In this document: piece by piece, positions 34,201 to 47,422 of the stretch | Layout: the number at the start of each line of letters is the position of its first letter | How positions within the stretch are numbered: the stretch's first letter is position 1 | From: Apostichopus japonicus | Lineage: Eukaryota; Echinodermata; Holothuroidea; Aspidochirotida; Stichopodidae | Direction: 5' to 3' | Length of the DNA stretch: 64,000 bases | Assembly (NCBI RefSeq): GCF_037975245.1 | Contig: NC_092581.1 | Coordinates: forward strand, 7,777,501-7,841,500 | The notes under the pieces: generated by a model | What the model was told of the DNA's origin: nothing | The model's input: the letters and a program-made list of their open reading frames with translations, nothing else | Databases searched by the model: none | Program-made: the position numbers and the translations under genes

Positions 34201-36068
34201 TTCCATGGTAGTTATATGGCCAGTAATGAAGCACATGATACAACCATGCTGGGGTTGGAAGTAAAAATAAACCATTTTTACCACCACATAACCCAAATGG
34301 TATCACAAGATGTTAGGTAAATCAAATCAAACACAACGTTTCCATTTCTCTCTTCAAAACAGTCCTGCTGTATACCCTCCCCCTGCCCCCATTTTCATCA
34401 TCCATCTCAGAAGAAGTTCAAGCTCAATTAAATTCTTCTCTGATTCTATTCTCCTGCCTCTCTCATTTGCATCATCTTTTCTGATTTTGAATAATGAATG
34501 TTCAGTAACTTTGCACTCACAAGCCTAAGAATCAGACATTAAAGCAATCACAAATTCTAAAATTAGTAGGGTGTGTATAAAACATGAAGTGTGAAACTTG
34601 TTTAAAGGGAAGTTGGAATTTTGTCAGTCAATTTTAGCTGTGAGGAAACAGAGCCCCCTCCCCATCCCTGTTTTCAATCAATGCTCTTGGTATATATTAA
34701 ACTACTTTACATCACTCAATGACATTTCATTGTTCATGTTTGCCTATGGTTTCAATAACTGGTATGAAGCCAGTTACCAAGTTCAAGTTCTATGTTGGCA
34801 ACTTGGTACACAAATCACTTCCAGCATTTACATTCAATATCATCATATGACAGAATATCTCCTCACATTTATAACATAAATCAGTTGGTATTAGAAACAG
34901 AAAGTGCCCCCATGTTTATACATACAGCACATTGACAACATGTAATGCTTTTGTTATGATTGATCTTGGAATCTTCTCATTCTCACATCTTCTCTTTTCC
35001 TCCTAGAGATTTTGTTTTCCACATCTTCAAAGATGCTTCAGTAGTTTTTGAAATGTTCTGGTTCCATGAGAACAAGTTAGGAAGGGAAACATGGAAGGGC
35101 AGGGGAAGGGGCTGGGGGAGGAGGGATGGAATAGCTTGGTCTGTTAACCCTGCTGTAACTTTTTCGGTCTTGTCTTGTGCTTTTGTCTCCTTTGCCTTTA
35201 TCTTGCTGCAGGACTGCTCTCTTTTTGAATTATGAGAAAAGGGACTTTTAAGTCGGTTGTTACTATTTTGTAGTTTTTTTGGGGCGCTTTGAAAGAAATA
35301 GACTTGCTGTAAGTTCAGAAAGATAAAAAAATAAGAAATGCAAGTTGGAAAATAAAAATGTTTTATGTTGCAAGCGACAAATTCTGTGTCTTACTGATTT
35401 ATGTTATCCTTTTTTCAACATGGGAAAAACCATTGCTGTACATACCAGAACCTGGTCTGGGAGTGTGCAGATATTCATAACAGCATACATGCCCTGGGTA
35501 AAGGCATGTACTACTACTAATACTAGATGTGTCCAAATGAAACAAGTTCAGATGCTACCATTCTTACTACTTCAAACATTACTTACTTTGGTGTCATCAT
35601 CAGTAAATATAGGCCGGACATGGCAAGAATTGGATTGAACCTGGATTTCTAAAATCCCTATTTGCTATTACAACAGCACTGAATCTGAGTTGATCTTTGC
35701 TGTCTCAGTAATATAACCATACAGCCCTGAAAGGAAATTAATGGAAGTAGTTATATTAAAAGACTATTAACACTTGTGGCGTCTCGGAATAAGATTGCGA
35801 CATACAGTTGGTCTATGATTTTTCACTGAACAGTTAACTTGCCACACAATGTGACACCTGATCTAACTCTGGCTATTTGTGTATTTTTCCACAAGTCATG
35901 GTTTCCGAAACGGCCAGGATTTGTCCATGGATTGTTTAGTCACGTACCAACCGGTTACTGGACCCTTAAATTCCCTTTTGTAGTTACTATCCTTATACAT
36001 ACTGTACTTTCTTGCTACTTCCCTTCTAATTTAAAACACATGTACAGTACTACCTTAATTGTTGACAC
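31270..36068 (+). other. Macoilin 3' UTR and downstream intergenic sequence
   Basis: No further coding exon is recognised here. The proximal part is presumably 3' UTR, but no single polyadenylation signal stands out (AATAAA-like or ATTAAA hexamers occur near 34266, 34540 and 35351). A GATA-type simple tract followed by TTTATTTCGTCC at about 33663 looks like a decayed retroelement end. Short open frames around 34.0-35.2 kb have no recognisable domains. Confidence 0.4.
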
Positions 36069-36443
36069 CTTGGCCAAATGTCTACTAGGATTATTTCCAA
36101 CATTCGGCATCTCCCTTATGAAATTTGTTTAAGTGCTCTTGGGCTAACTACACTTGAATTGAGGCGATACCATGGTGACATGATATACGTTTATAAGTTC
36201 CTTACAATTAATGATTCTTTAGGTGCTTGTGATTGTTTGAAGGTTTCAACTATTTCTCGAACTTGTAGTCATAGTCTCAAATTAATTAAAGAGTTTTCTC
36301 GTCAGGATATTAGAAAATTTAGCTTCTCTCAAAGGGTTGTGAATGAATGGAATGACTTGCAAGAATGGGTTGTTAGTTATGACTCTGTGCTGTCATATAA
36401 GAAAAACATTGATACTTTCTTTACTTCGAGTTGTCATATGTAA
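36069..36443 (+). mobile_element. LINE reverse transcriptase C-terminal fragment
   Basis: The frame from 36078 encodes IISNIRHLPYEICLSALGLT, then TLELRRYHGDMIYVYKFL, a gap and DIRKFSFSQRVVNEWNDLQE, ending at TAA 36441-36443. This order (LPYE, ALGLTTLE RR GD, FSQRVVNEWN L) is typical of the tail of endonuclease-reverse transcriptase proteins of non-LTR elements. The upstream RT domain is absent, so the insertion is 5'-truncated. Confidence 0.88.
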
Positions 36444-37803
36444 TGGGGTGAAGGGTGCATTTTTTAATTTATTTTTCTTTCTTTATTTCTCTTTTTAATT
36501 TTTTTATTTTATAAAAAAGTTTATTTTTTATAAATAAATATGCTTGTGTGTGTATTCCTGTGCTGGGGTTTTCTAAAGTTGGGCTTTCCATGGGAAAATG
36601 TGGCCTACTTGGCCCTTTAACCTGTGATGTTACGTGATGTCTGTGAAAGGCCAGTTGTGAATTTTTGTCAGTGGATGGAAACAATTACACCCGCTTTGTT
36701 CCACACCTCTTCATGCTAGCCTAAAAATTTATTATTTGTATACTATTCTTGCCTCATCCCAACTCCTGTTCTATTTCATCTCTAATGGTTATTATTACCC
36801 AGGAACCCCCATAACCAATGCAACCCATATTTCAACTGTCATGGCACTAGCATCTTCTTTTTTCCTTAATTTCCTGCCTTACTGATGGCTCTTCCAATAT
36901 CATGTAAGCCCAACCTCCTGACCAGCGAGGCCTTGAGGGTAGGCAATTCAGGCCGGCAAGTAGCCAGGCATTGAGTGGGGAGAGGGGGCAGAGGAGGAGG
37001 GAAGGGAGTGGCACCAATAATTTAAGGAGGTGGACAATACTTGTGTCCAGACACTTCTATAGTTTTTGTACACATCATGCTGGCACAAAAGAGGCAGTCT
37101 GCATAGGGGCAGTCCCCTCTCCCTTGGCCCAAGCCTGAGCAATTCCATTAGGGAAACCAACACCCTCTGTTCTGACATGGGTTTAATAATCATAAATAAT
37201 TGATGAATGACAAATTAAATTGTTTACAGGTAGCAAATAATTTTGATGTATCCAATCAATGATTACTTTCAAAATATGAATTTTATGGCATTAAACTTCC
37301 GTTCCACTGAGGCTGCAAAATGTTGCTGCAGAAATGGGTTGGATCCTCGTGCTAGGTGAATATTATTGTGCTGCCAATATAGCATACTTATTATGAAGTT
37401 AATACAGAGGAGTGTCTGATCATTGTTGTTCTGTGCCAGCCACCATCCTCAGAAGTTTTTGTTCTTTATTCAACCTGAAAGAAACATTGACAAATGATTT
37501 TGAAGCCCGACATCCCATACGTTTAACACACAAATATAGGCGTTCCGTATTAATTTGTAAACCGGTACTACGCCCTCGTATTGTACTTCCGTTCAAGTGT
37601 CTATGTATGATATTGTGTTTGACGTACATTCAATATGCCACACATTGTCTACTGCCATATTGAACGTGTCAACCATCTACTCAACGACCCACTAAGCACT
37701 ACCTTAAAATAATATCGGCATTTGGTGACTACTAGTCTTTTCTCACAAGTTTCTTTCGATCGTATTCAAAACAGTCAAGATTTTTCTCGGAGTGTACTCA
37801 AAA

Positions 37804-37863
37804 ATGCCGCTACGCGAGTTAGCGGACCCGTGGAAGAAGATCCAAGTGAGGCAGGAGATAGAG
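37804..37863 (+). CDS. Putative first coding exon of an unidentified gene
   Basis: An ATG in an A-rich start context (CAAAAATG) opens 20 codons, MPLRELADPWKKIQVRQEIE, that end exactly at a GAG|GTAATG donor (phase 0). The composition looks protein-like rather than random. I do not recognise the family. The 45-nt phase-0 exon candidate at 58622 would be frame compatible. It could instead be a chance open stretch. Confidence 0.4.
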
Positions 37864-38545
37864 GTAATGTAATCTTAGGCACTCTGTGTTAGGACGTGTA
37901 GCCTAACTTCCATTAACGTTAGGCTACAGTTGGACAACCTGAAATTAGTCAGCCAGGCTAGCTTAACCACAAGGTAACACTTAACTGTTAGCCTTTCTGT
38001 TCTAACTGTTAGTGCACTACTAGCCTAGAGCTGATAAGAAATCTTGTTTAAGAATCATTTCAAACCAATGATAGGGCCCTAAGTAGCCTAGCCTAAGCCA
38101 GCACTGTCACTAGTCGAAAGTAGTTAGTCTAGTAGTAGGAGTCGTACTAGGTAGGACAGACAAGTTAACAACTAATAACTAACCCTTTAGAAATTAAATC
38201 CTATCTTAACTGTGTTAGGTACAACCTTAGCAAAATGTTATAAGCCTGACATTAGGCTAATGTTACACAAATTTGCTAGGTGTAACTGATGTAGGGACTA
38301 GGGTTTTTGGTGATATGGGTAGTAGGTATTATGGGGAAAATAATAATACTTAGGAAAGTCATTAAACTGCAACTCACCAAATTACAATTTAGACAGTCTC
38401 TTGTCTATTAACAGCAGATCCTCCGAAGTCCAAACTAAAAAGGGGTCTTGAATGAAATATATTTATATGAAGGATATTAATGATGAAAACAATGAAGGTC
38501 ACTTTTCGGTAAAGAAAAGATCAGTGGCGAGTGGAAGCTCCAAGA

Positions 38546-39030
38546 AAATAATAATAATAATAACAAATGAGACTTATATAGCGCCAAATCAGTATATAAA
38601 AGTCACTGCTCGAGGCGCTTTACAAAGAAAGTAAATTCATTTCCAAAAGAACAAGTGAAAAATGGTTCTTAAGTAGACTTTTGAAAGTAGAAAGTTTATA
38701 GCATGTTTGAATGTGATCTGGTAACTTGTTCCAGAGATAAGAGCCAGAGTATTTGAAGCTTCTGTAACCATATGTCTTCAAGCGTGGTTTAGGAACAGCA
38801 TTAAATACAGTTTGTTGGAGGAGCGAAGTGTGCGAAAGCACCAATTTCCAGTAGAATTTGTATAACAAAGATGAGAGGATGTTAAATAAACCTCTATATC
38901 TTGCGGAGCGACATGGGGAAAATGGTCATAAATTCCTTTTTCCAAAATCCTAAAACAAAGGCCTGGTCCTTTCATGACTGAAGGGGAACATCGAGTTTCA
39001 GTCCACCTGGACAAAGCAATTTGAAGATTT
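38546..39030 (-). mobile_element. LINE 3' end with trinucleotide tail
   Basis: The - strand frame (38620-38868) encodes VPKPRLKTYGYRSFKYSGSY, then LWNKLPDHIQ and FKSLLKNHF, the conserved C terminus of another LINE group. A shift near 38860 joins it to LRSSNK in a second frame. The 3' UTR contains AAAGCGCCTCG and GGCGCTATATAAG and finishes in a TTATTA tail at about 38549-38565 on the + strand. It is degraded and 5'-truncated. Confidence 0.85.
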
Positions 39031-39031
39031 T

Positions 39032-39240
39032 GCGTCCCTGGCCAAAACATTGAGTTCCGGACGCAGAATCCTGCGTTCGTAGCAATGCTGGTACCAATGA
39101 TTTAGTTAGTTGGAATGGAAAATTTATTATTGCGTTGTTCGTGTTGTGTGTTTGCGTCCCTGGCCAAAACATTGCGTCCCAGGCGCAGAATCCTGCGTTC
39201 GTAACAATGCTGGTACCAATGATTTAGTTGGTTGGAATCA
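39032..39240. repeat. 122-bp tandem duplication
   Basis: GCGTCCCTGGCCAAAACATT, then CGCAGAATCCTGCGTTCGTA, then AATGCTGGTACCAATGATTT occurs at 39032 and again at 39154, with a few substitutions. It lies just beyond the upstream end of the LINE fragment. Confidence 0.85.
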
Positions 39241-40844
39241 ACGATTTATTGTTACAAATACCTCTGGGGTGATCAAGGGAGCTGGTAATCTTGGTTCTGG
39301 CTGTGAGTTGGGACTTAATTCTTGGACAATTAACTTAAATGAGAGCCTGGGAAACTAAATATGACTACCAGGTTCCAAACTGTGATTACCCTTTCCAGAA
39401 ATTTGTAATAACTGGCAAAATGTACTAACATCATTTCCATTTTCAGTTACATTTAATATCCAGTAAATGCAACTGAAAAAGCAGTTCACATCTGTTGTTC
39501 TTGTCATCATTTGGTGTTCAACGTTTCCTTCCTCTTTGATGCAGTATTGTTACTACAATTTAAAAACCTACCTCCCAAGGCACTCCATAACTAAAGTATG
39601 TTTGCATCTGCTCAGAAAATCATACATCTTGCAGTTTCCCATGAAACCATGGTTTAAATTTCCAAGACAAGAATGCACAATGCTTGGTCATAATGTCCCC
39701 TACTAACACATTGGCTTACCCCAGAAACAGTAATGTCAGAATGACTGTGAGAATGAGAGAACTATCATTGGAATGTAGTAACCAAACATTCACACCTGTA
39801 CAACACTCAATAGGACTACCTGACATGACCTGTGCCAATGTTAAAGGCATATTGTAAGTCCTGACTGGAAATTTGAAACTCATAACCTCAAAAGTAAAAT
39901 GAAGATGAACTTCATACTTGGCATGTTGATCCACCTTAATAAGTACAACAAACTTGTTTTCTGTTAAGTTCCAAGGTCATTTGAGGTCACCAGAGGTCAT
40001 GTCTGTAAACTGTACTTTGTTAACAAAGTTTAGATGACCTTTCATGTAGCATGTGAATCCAACTTAGTAAGCACAAATCCTCCATAAGTGAACTTGAAAA
40101 TATTTTGTGCAGTGTTTTGTATAAACCAGGAAAGGAATCAATGAACCTCTAGTATGCTATGTGTTTTCTGGTTTAAAAAATGCCCTACTTTTCCAACCAT
40201 TCATAAAATTAGAGCCTCGTAAATCTTGAGTCTCTACACTGCATTGACTGCAACAGCAAAAAACTAGGCTCACAATGCACTTTATGATCTTATATCCATG
40301 TATAAAATTTTGTGTCCAAAATGGCAATCCTGCATTTCTAACCATGCTGTTGATGCTGATATTAATTTAGAATCAGTAATTTCCAAAATCCTGCTGTTGG
40401 TGAGCTGTAAATCCATTCATGTTTGTAGAGTAGATAGGACAATGGCAAATATGGTGCATCGGTATATATACCGGTATACCCATTGACGAATAATGGTATT
40501 ACCCGATATACCGGAAATTTTCATGGAACCACTATTTCCAGCGTTAACTGTACTTTCAAACACTAGCATGAACCTATGGACACTAGCCTAGCCTACAAAT
40601 GTATTTGCTCGTTTATGACGACTTTCCCATCTCTCTCTTTTCTTTTGCAGCAACTTATTTAAAGATTTGATTAAAAAGAAAATAAAATACGAAAAAATCA
40701 GTGTTGTTTACATGTCTTTCATTTTAACGCGGACGTACACTCCACTACGGGGCCCAGTCCAAACAGTACAGTAGCATATAATCGGTATGGGAATTACCAG
40801 GAAATTGAGTATTTGGAAAGTAATGCATAGACTTAGTATGATAC
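39241..40844. other. Unassigned intergenic sequence
   Basis: No gene recognised. AGGTCA-rich phrases occur around 39970-40040, similar in flavour to the larger array at 52-54 kb. A palindromic GGTATATATACCGGTATACC lies near 40461. Confidence 0.35.
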
Positions 40845-41523
40845 TAGGGATGCACCGGATCCAAATTTTTGGATCCGGCCAGAACCGGATTTTGCCGGAT
40901 AGTACATGAAATGGAAGACCCCATTTATGAGATTAAATATGACTTGAAGTGGTGTTATCTACATTCTTTAATAAAATAACTACAATATAATTGTTGACAA
41001 ACTTGATACAGTATGTTAATTTGTTTGCTGGAAAAATACTGCATACTACCTATGAAGTTTGTTTTAAAACGGGAAGCTACATTTCACAAATCTCATACTT
41101 TATACTGAATAAAAAGATTATTTAATTGTTGTAATAACACTACTATCTGGATTTAGAATTGTCTTTTATTATTCATTATTTGGTAACAAATTTTTACACT
41201 GCAATATTATCTGTAAAAAAAAAATTTTAAAAAAGAGCTTCATATTATTACAGTAGCTGTATTTTTTAGTTGATCTTTAGAAACAGTGGGTCAGACCATT
41301 GAGAAAATTAAATTAAACATGTTAAACCTAATTTTTCCTTACTTTGAATGTTTTTATTAATTTTTGGAAATAGTTTACATTGATTTAAGTTAATACCAAC
41401 ACCTTTTTAAGGAATAATTCAGGCTAGATTTTGAAAAAGATCCGGCCGGATTTTGAAAAATATCCAACCGGAACCGGATAACTGCTCACTATCCGGCCAG
41501 ACCGGATATCTGGTGCATCCCTA
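40845..41523. mobile_element. hAT-like element, 679 bp
   Basis: Terminal inverted repeats TAGGGATGCACC / GGTGCATCCCTA with subterminal CCGGAT repeats at both ends. An imperfect 8-bp flanking duplication (ATGATACT / ATGACAGT) is possible if the terminus begins at AGGG. The AT-rich interior has no transposase, so this is a nonautonomous copy. Confidence 0.75.
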
Positions 41524-42739
41524 TGACAGTATCAGGCTGAGAACATGAATATATACGTATTGCGCAGAATCTGTTTCTTCCCAAAACAACTTGTTAGAGC
41601 ATATGACCATGGACCTATTAACGAAATAATTTTGTTAATAGCTCCATGATTTGACATACTACGTGCTCCAAATGGAACTATTAGCTCCATGATTAGTCGT
41701 AGGAAAGTGTGGGTATTATTATACAACGTGACTGGAGAATAACTTTTATTTGTCAAGTAGCAGTCGGTAGAAAAGAACTTTGGGAGAGTCCTTTTCTCAA
41801 ATGTAAAGAGAGTGACATCTTAGAACCGCAATAGCTCCGTAACATTGTGAAAGTAGTGAGATAGAGACCAGATTATCCCATCAATTAGTTTACTATGGAT
41901 TGTTTTAAAACTTTGATAAAACTTTGCCGATCTTTCTGACAGTAGGTACAGAAAGCTTGGCATGCACAAATGTCTGTATTTTACTTTCGTGTCTTTATAG
42001 ACCTGCTTCAAGCACATTTTACCAGCTCAGGTTTCTCTTAGACCGCATTGCATCGCTAACAGCAACTGCAGATTCCTTGCTACCAAAAAATGCATACATG
42101 TATTGTTATTAATGTACACACACAATGTGAAGGGCAGCACCTGAACTCCCTAGTTGAGAAAATAAAAATCAGTTCATCGCGCAACCCTTTTGGAACACCT
42201 GTGATCTGTATTCTTTTTCCACCCGGCTACACTGTATATAGAATTTTTAATGCATCTTTTAATCGTTAATCTCTTGCCTTTGTCTTTCCTTCTTTCATTG
42301 GGTTCTTATCATATTTACCGTTTGTGATTTGTTTATACTTTTTATTCCTTGCCATTCTGTGAGCTTTGGCGCATCTGTTCCCGTTCCTTGTTATTAGCAT
42401 TTCTTATGCATTTATTGTCCTACTGTTTGTTCTCTTATTGTTGTATAGCATCGTTTTTATATCTTACTGTTTTTTCTGCAAGCATGTAATTTCCCTATCG
42501 GATGCAATAAGTTTATCTTATCTATGTACCTACCTCTCTCTGGAATAATAATATTGGCTTAATAGCGTGGATTGAGGATAGAGCAATTATCATATTTTCT
42601 CTGGAGGGGGTTTTACAATAACATCTACACTTCAGGAAGATTCTCCACCTGGCACAAAAAGTTTTTTGTGTTAACAAAAAAATGCTATGCTGGGGCCGGG
42701 GTATGAACATGAATTATGGTGGGAAGTAATTATATAGCA
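41524..42739. other. Unassigned intergenic sequence
   Basis: Nothing recognisable; short open frames only. A hydrophobic frame at 42366-42548 is T-rich sequence rather than a conserved protein. Confidence 0.3.
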
Positions 42740-42743
42740 TTAA

Positions 42744-43996
42744 AGGAATTGTCTGGTGGAAGATTTTGATACATTGTCCTTGTAGTTATTATTTTTCTCT
42801 TTCTAACCATGTAAAAATTGTCCCCATTCGACATTTTCTTCTTGTAGAAATCTGGTTTTCAAATTCACCAGTTTCTCACCAAAAGTACCGTTTGTTCGAA
42901 CGCTTCAATATGGTGTTTGACGTAGTGCTTGCAGATAGGCAAAACAGGCGACTTGAAGTTAGCACTCCCAATTCCGCAGCAAATTAACTCACGTGTAAGC
43001 ACATTGAATTGCCTCATATATATAACGTACATACTCGCGAACGTATATACTACGATGCTCAGTTGGTGTACTTGTATAGCGTTACACATAGTACACTCAC
43101 ACTCAAACCACAGTTCATTAACTGTTCTTCGAACTCGCGGAAATAAAATTCACAGATCAAATTAACAGTAAAAGGAAACTTATAAAGTATTCGTTAAACC
43201 GAAAGATGAAACTTGGCGGGATCGATGTCATCGCAGAACTGTCCGATTGTAAACGTTACAGTAGCCTATACACGCGAACATTCTTCGCGCTGGAGCTGGA
43301 TACCGCGATGTATAAACAACGAAGAGCCTGCTGTTAAAACTTATCTTGTGTTACACAAAGACCACGAAACCACCGATCTACTAAATATATTGCGGCTTAA
43401 GGAGTTTTTTATATCATATCTAATTTATAAGAAATTTCACCGGAAATTATTGAAGAAATTGATCGAATCGTTGTCAGAGCAGAATATAGCGCTGAAAAGC
43501 TTAGGCTTCTCAGAACTGTCCGATTGTCAACGTTTGAGTACAGCCTACATGCGAACATTTTTCGCGTTGGAGCTGGATAGCGCGATGTATAGCCTGAACA
43601 ACTCAGAGTCTGCTGTTAAAATTTACCTTGTGTTACACAAAGACCACGGAACCACCGCTCAAGTACATGGTGGCTTAAGGAGTTTTTGAAAACATAACTA
43701 ATTTTTAAGAAATTTCACCGGAAATTAAGGAAGAAATTTATCTGTATACACACGCTGGTTTTGTTGTGATTACCGTATAGGTACTGTGCGGAGGGTGGGT
43801 TATGACGCAATCTGCTATGGCAGAGCTGACGTCACGTATTGTACTGTTCAAATCATATTTGAAGTGTCTATCCATAACGATTAAAAAATCGTTTCTCTGT
43901 CAAACGCAACATTAGCGTTCTCATACTTTGACAACATGTTTGGAAAATTATTTACTATTTTTTAAGGTAACTTCTTTGGGCCACCAGACAATCCTT
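42744..43996 (+). mobile_element. TTAA-flanked element, copy A (1253 bp)
   Basis: Flanked by TTAA on both sides (42740-42743, 43997-44000). Termini AGGAATTGTCTGGTGG and CCACCAGACAATCCTT form 16-bp inverted repeats with two mismatches. A TTAA target duplication is typical of piggyBac and Kolobok transposons. Inside, a roughly 280-bp block beginning CAGAACTGTCCGATTGT is duplicated in tandem (from 43231 and 43510). No transposase. Orientation is assigned arbitrarily as +. Confidence 0.88.
43230..43730. repeat. Internal ~280-bp tandem duplication of copy A
   Basis: The block with ACTGTCCGATTGT, CGCGCTGGAGCTGGAT-like, TTGTGTTACACAAAGACCAC and GAAATTTCACCGGAAATTA phrases occurs twice. The same duplication is present in copy B, so it predates the spread of this subfamily. 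Confidence 0.8.
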
Positions 43997-44000
43997 TTAA

Positions 44001-46156
44001 GTGAGGGAGAAAATTACTGCATGATGTGAAGGGGTGAAAATACTTTTCTTTTGTGCATTTTCAACTTCAATCAAGGTAAAATTGGATTGTTGACCCTATA
44101 TTTCAGGTACTGTAGCTCCATTTTTATGGAAGTCGAGGTCAAACTGTCACATTTAAACTTTTAAACAAACGAAACTGGTCGTTTAAACATTTAGATCATT
44201 AAACGTAAATGCACAGCCTTAACACATGCCATCCAATCCCTTTTTCCTGGTGTGACGAAGCACGTGTTTCAAATCCTCCAACAGGTGCTGTGCTGTATTC
44301 TGTACCTCCCCCCCCATCCGTACGTAGACTGTTCCATATTATCGTGTGTAAATGCAACCCATCTGTGCTCGTGCGTGGCCGAATAGGCTTAAACCATGTT
44401 TGAAGGTGAAAACGCAAGAAACATATCAGTGTGTCCCTTCAGTGATCTTTGGTCTGGTACAGTACAAGCAAACAAGGGCTAAGATTGTGCAGCAACAATG
44501 TTTACAGTTAACTTGGGATGGTAAGTTTTACACTATAAAGGTTAGCAGCCAGAGGTTCCTCAAGTTTGCATGTATTATCTGGGTCGGAATTTTTTATTGG
44601 GTATTATTTTTTGAAGGGTATTTAAGATTTGTTTTGGATAGACCTGGTATTTTTGTATATTTGTTGATGACAGCTTTGAATACCGTCAGTATGGGTATGA
44701 AGGAAATACCCGGTACTGTATATCGACCCACCCGAATCACAACTCTCATGGCATTTTAAGACCCATGACTCTTTACCAGCTTTTTACCAGAAATTCTCAT
44801 GTATGAATCTTTATTTTCATTGTTACTGCTAATTACCTTTAATACTTTACAGTTTACTGTATGCAATATATTTTCCACTCCAAACTCCTTTCTTTACATC
44901 ATCTGTCCTGAAACATCTTGAAGCTGGTTTTATGAAGATTAAGTTAGGGGAATTCTATATGAGATTTCCTTGGGGTTTTCAATGCATCAATTCGAGCAGG
45001 AAAGATGAATCTAATGAGCCTTAAGTTTCAGGCATCCTGCAGGGAAATCATTGAAAAGTAATGAAACAACTTGAAGCAATCTAATTGAAGGTAACTAGAC
45101 CATCATAGGAGTAAATTATTATCTCATGACCCTACATGTAATGTATAGGGATAAGAGATATTGTACTTCACCCCACATCAGAAATGTGAGGTAGTAGTTG
45201 GTGAGTGTGGGTAGGTGCGTTTGTTTTGTATTCTGAACGAGGACTTGAACAAAAGAATTTCAGGTCCTCGGTTGTGATTTCTAAAGAATCACCACGTCCT
45301 TGGAAGAATTCTATTGTATGGGATATTGTTATCTTCTTGTCCAGAAACCTAAAAAAAAGATATTTTTGGATAGCATGCAACACTTTGAGAATGTAGGCGT
45401 TTGGCAAAGGTATATTGATGACGTGCGCCCAGTGGATGGTGATCTGAAAATGGTTGAGAGGACACAGTTTTTAACCTGTTATAACTATGAATACATTAGT
45501 GCTTTGGATAATCGTATTGATCTATAGATTAAATATGTCTAGCATTTTGTAGAGTTGTGATGTTATACAGTCATTCCGCCACAAGTGGTGCAATTTTTAA
45601 GTTATGTTGTAATTATAGATCAACTGTATACACTATACACACATTCAACTTAAAGTATTTTCATGATTTTATGTCAAATGTAGTTTACTGTATGCAATAT
45701 TGAAAATTAACTTTGCAAACTTGATCAGTCATACATCATGGCAGTGATGCCTACAGTAGATAGAGTTTATCATTGCCATACACATACATTAGCTTTCTTG
45801 CATTCTTGATGCTCAAGAACTAAGTGCCTTGTGCACTCTGAGCAGAGGTGTTACTTTCACACCAAATTGATATCTTTATTGGTATACACTACTGTGTCAA
45901 TTGGAGGATATCTCCTGTATACTTTAACATAGATTTGGAGGCAAGAGACTGAGATAAGATCTTAAAGCAACTTGTGTAGAAGATGTGACCAGAAGGTTTA
46001 TCTACCTTTCAAGATATATTTACAACAGTAGGTTTCTTTCTTAATTGACCATACCTTGACAAAACCACTACTTTTCTGGATGCATGTGCCATGTACTTTG
46101 TTGAAATATTCATGATGGTATTCCCTTATCACCTACTGTATTGTTTGTGAAGAATC
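44001..46156. other. Spacer between inverted TTAA elements
   Basis: 2.2 kb without a recognised gene. Frames at 44199-44759 and 45168-45527 have no conserved motif and are taken as chance. Confidence 0.35.
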
Positions 46157-46160
46157 TTAA

Positions 46161-47422
46161 AAGGATTGTCTGGTGGCCCAAAGAAGTTACCTTAAAAAAT
46201 AGTAAATAAATTTCCAAACATGTTGTCAAAGTATGAGAATGCTAATGTTGTGTTTGACAGAGAAACGACTTTTTAATCGTTATGGATAGACATTTCAAAA
46301 TGATTTGAACAGTACAATACGTGACGTCAGCTCTGCCATAGCAGATTGCGTCATAACCCACCCTCCGCACAGTACCTATACGGTAATCACAACAAAAACC
46401 GCGTTTGTATACAGATAAATTTCTTCCTTAATTTCCGGTGAAATTTCTTAGAAATTAGATATGTTTTCAAAAACTCCTTAAGCCACCATGTACTAGATCG
46501 GTGGTTCGGTGGTCTTTGTGTAACACAAGGTAAATTTTAACAGCAGACTCTTCGTTGTTTAGGCTTTACATCGCGCTATCCAGCTCCAATGCGAAGAATG
46601 TTCACATGTAGGCTATACTCAAACGTTGACAATCGGACAGTTCTGCGAAGCCTAAGCTTCTCAGTGCTACATTCTGCTCTTACAATGATTCCGATAAATT
46701 TCTTCCAAAATTTCCGGTGAAATTTCTTATAAATTAGATATGATTTCAAAAACTCCTTAAGCTGCCATATATGTAGTAGATCGGTGGTTTCGTGGTCTTT
46801 GTGTAACACAAGATAAGTTTTAACAGCAGACTCTTCGTTGTTTATGCATCGCGATATCCAGCTCCAGCGCGAAGAATGTTCGCGTGTATAGGCTACTTTA
46901 ACGTTTACAATCGGACAGTTCTGCGAAGCCTAAGCTTCTCAGTGCTACATTCTGCTCTTTCGGTGTAACTAATACTTTTCAAGTTTCATTTTACTGTTTA
47001 TTTGATCCGTGAATTTTATTTCAGCAATTTCGATGAACAGTTTATGAACTGTGGTTTGAGTGTGAGGTTACTATGTGCAACGCTATACAAGTACACCAAC
47101 TGGGCATCGTAGGATATACGTTCGCGAGTATGTACGTTATATATATTAGGCAATCCAATGTGTTTACACGTGAGTTTATTTGCTGCGGAAATGGGAGTGC
47201 TAACTTCAAGTCGTCTGTTTTGCCTATTTGCAAGCACTACGTCAATCACCATATTGAAGCGTTCGAACAAACGGTACTTTTGGTGAGAAACCAGTTGGTG
47301 AATTTGAAAACCAGATTTCTACAAGAAGAAAATGTCGAATGGCGACAATTTTTACATGGTTTGAAAGAGAAAAATAGTAACTACAAGGACAATGTATCAA
47401 ATTCTTCCACCAGACAATTCCT
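46161..47422 (-). mobile_element. TTAA-flanked element, copy B (1262 bp), inverted
   Basis: Reverse-complement copy of the element at 42744-43996, with the same termini, the same tandemly duplicated interior block (ACAATCGGACAGTTCTGCG near 46630 and 46908) and flanking TTAA (46157-46160, 47423-47426). The right-hand TTAA is shared with the next element. No transposase; the conserved short frame RQNRRLEVSTP in both copies reflects shared ancestry only. Confidence 0.88.

Noticed and set aside
34960-35235. 91-codon frame downstream of macoilin (DFVFHIFKDASVVFEMFWF)
   Set aside because: It follows a CTCCTAG acceptor-like site, but no partner exon, donor or known domain could be found.
36549-36700. 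Continuation of the LINE or a small gene after 36443
   Set aside because: The frame stops at TAA and the following sequence is T-rich with no motif.
43213-43689. 158-codon frame inside copy A
   Set aside because: It spans the tandem duplication and is not preserved as an open frame in copy B.
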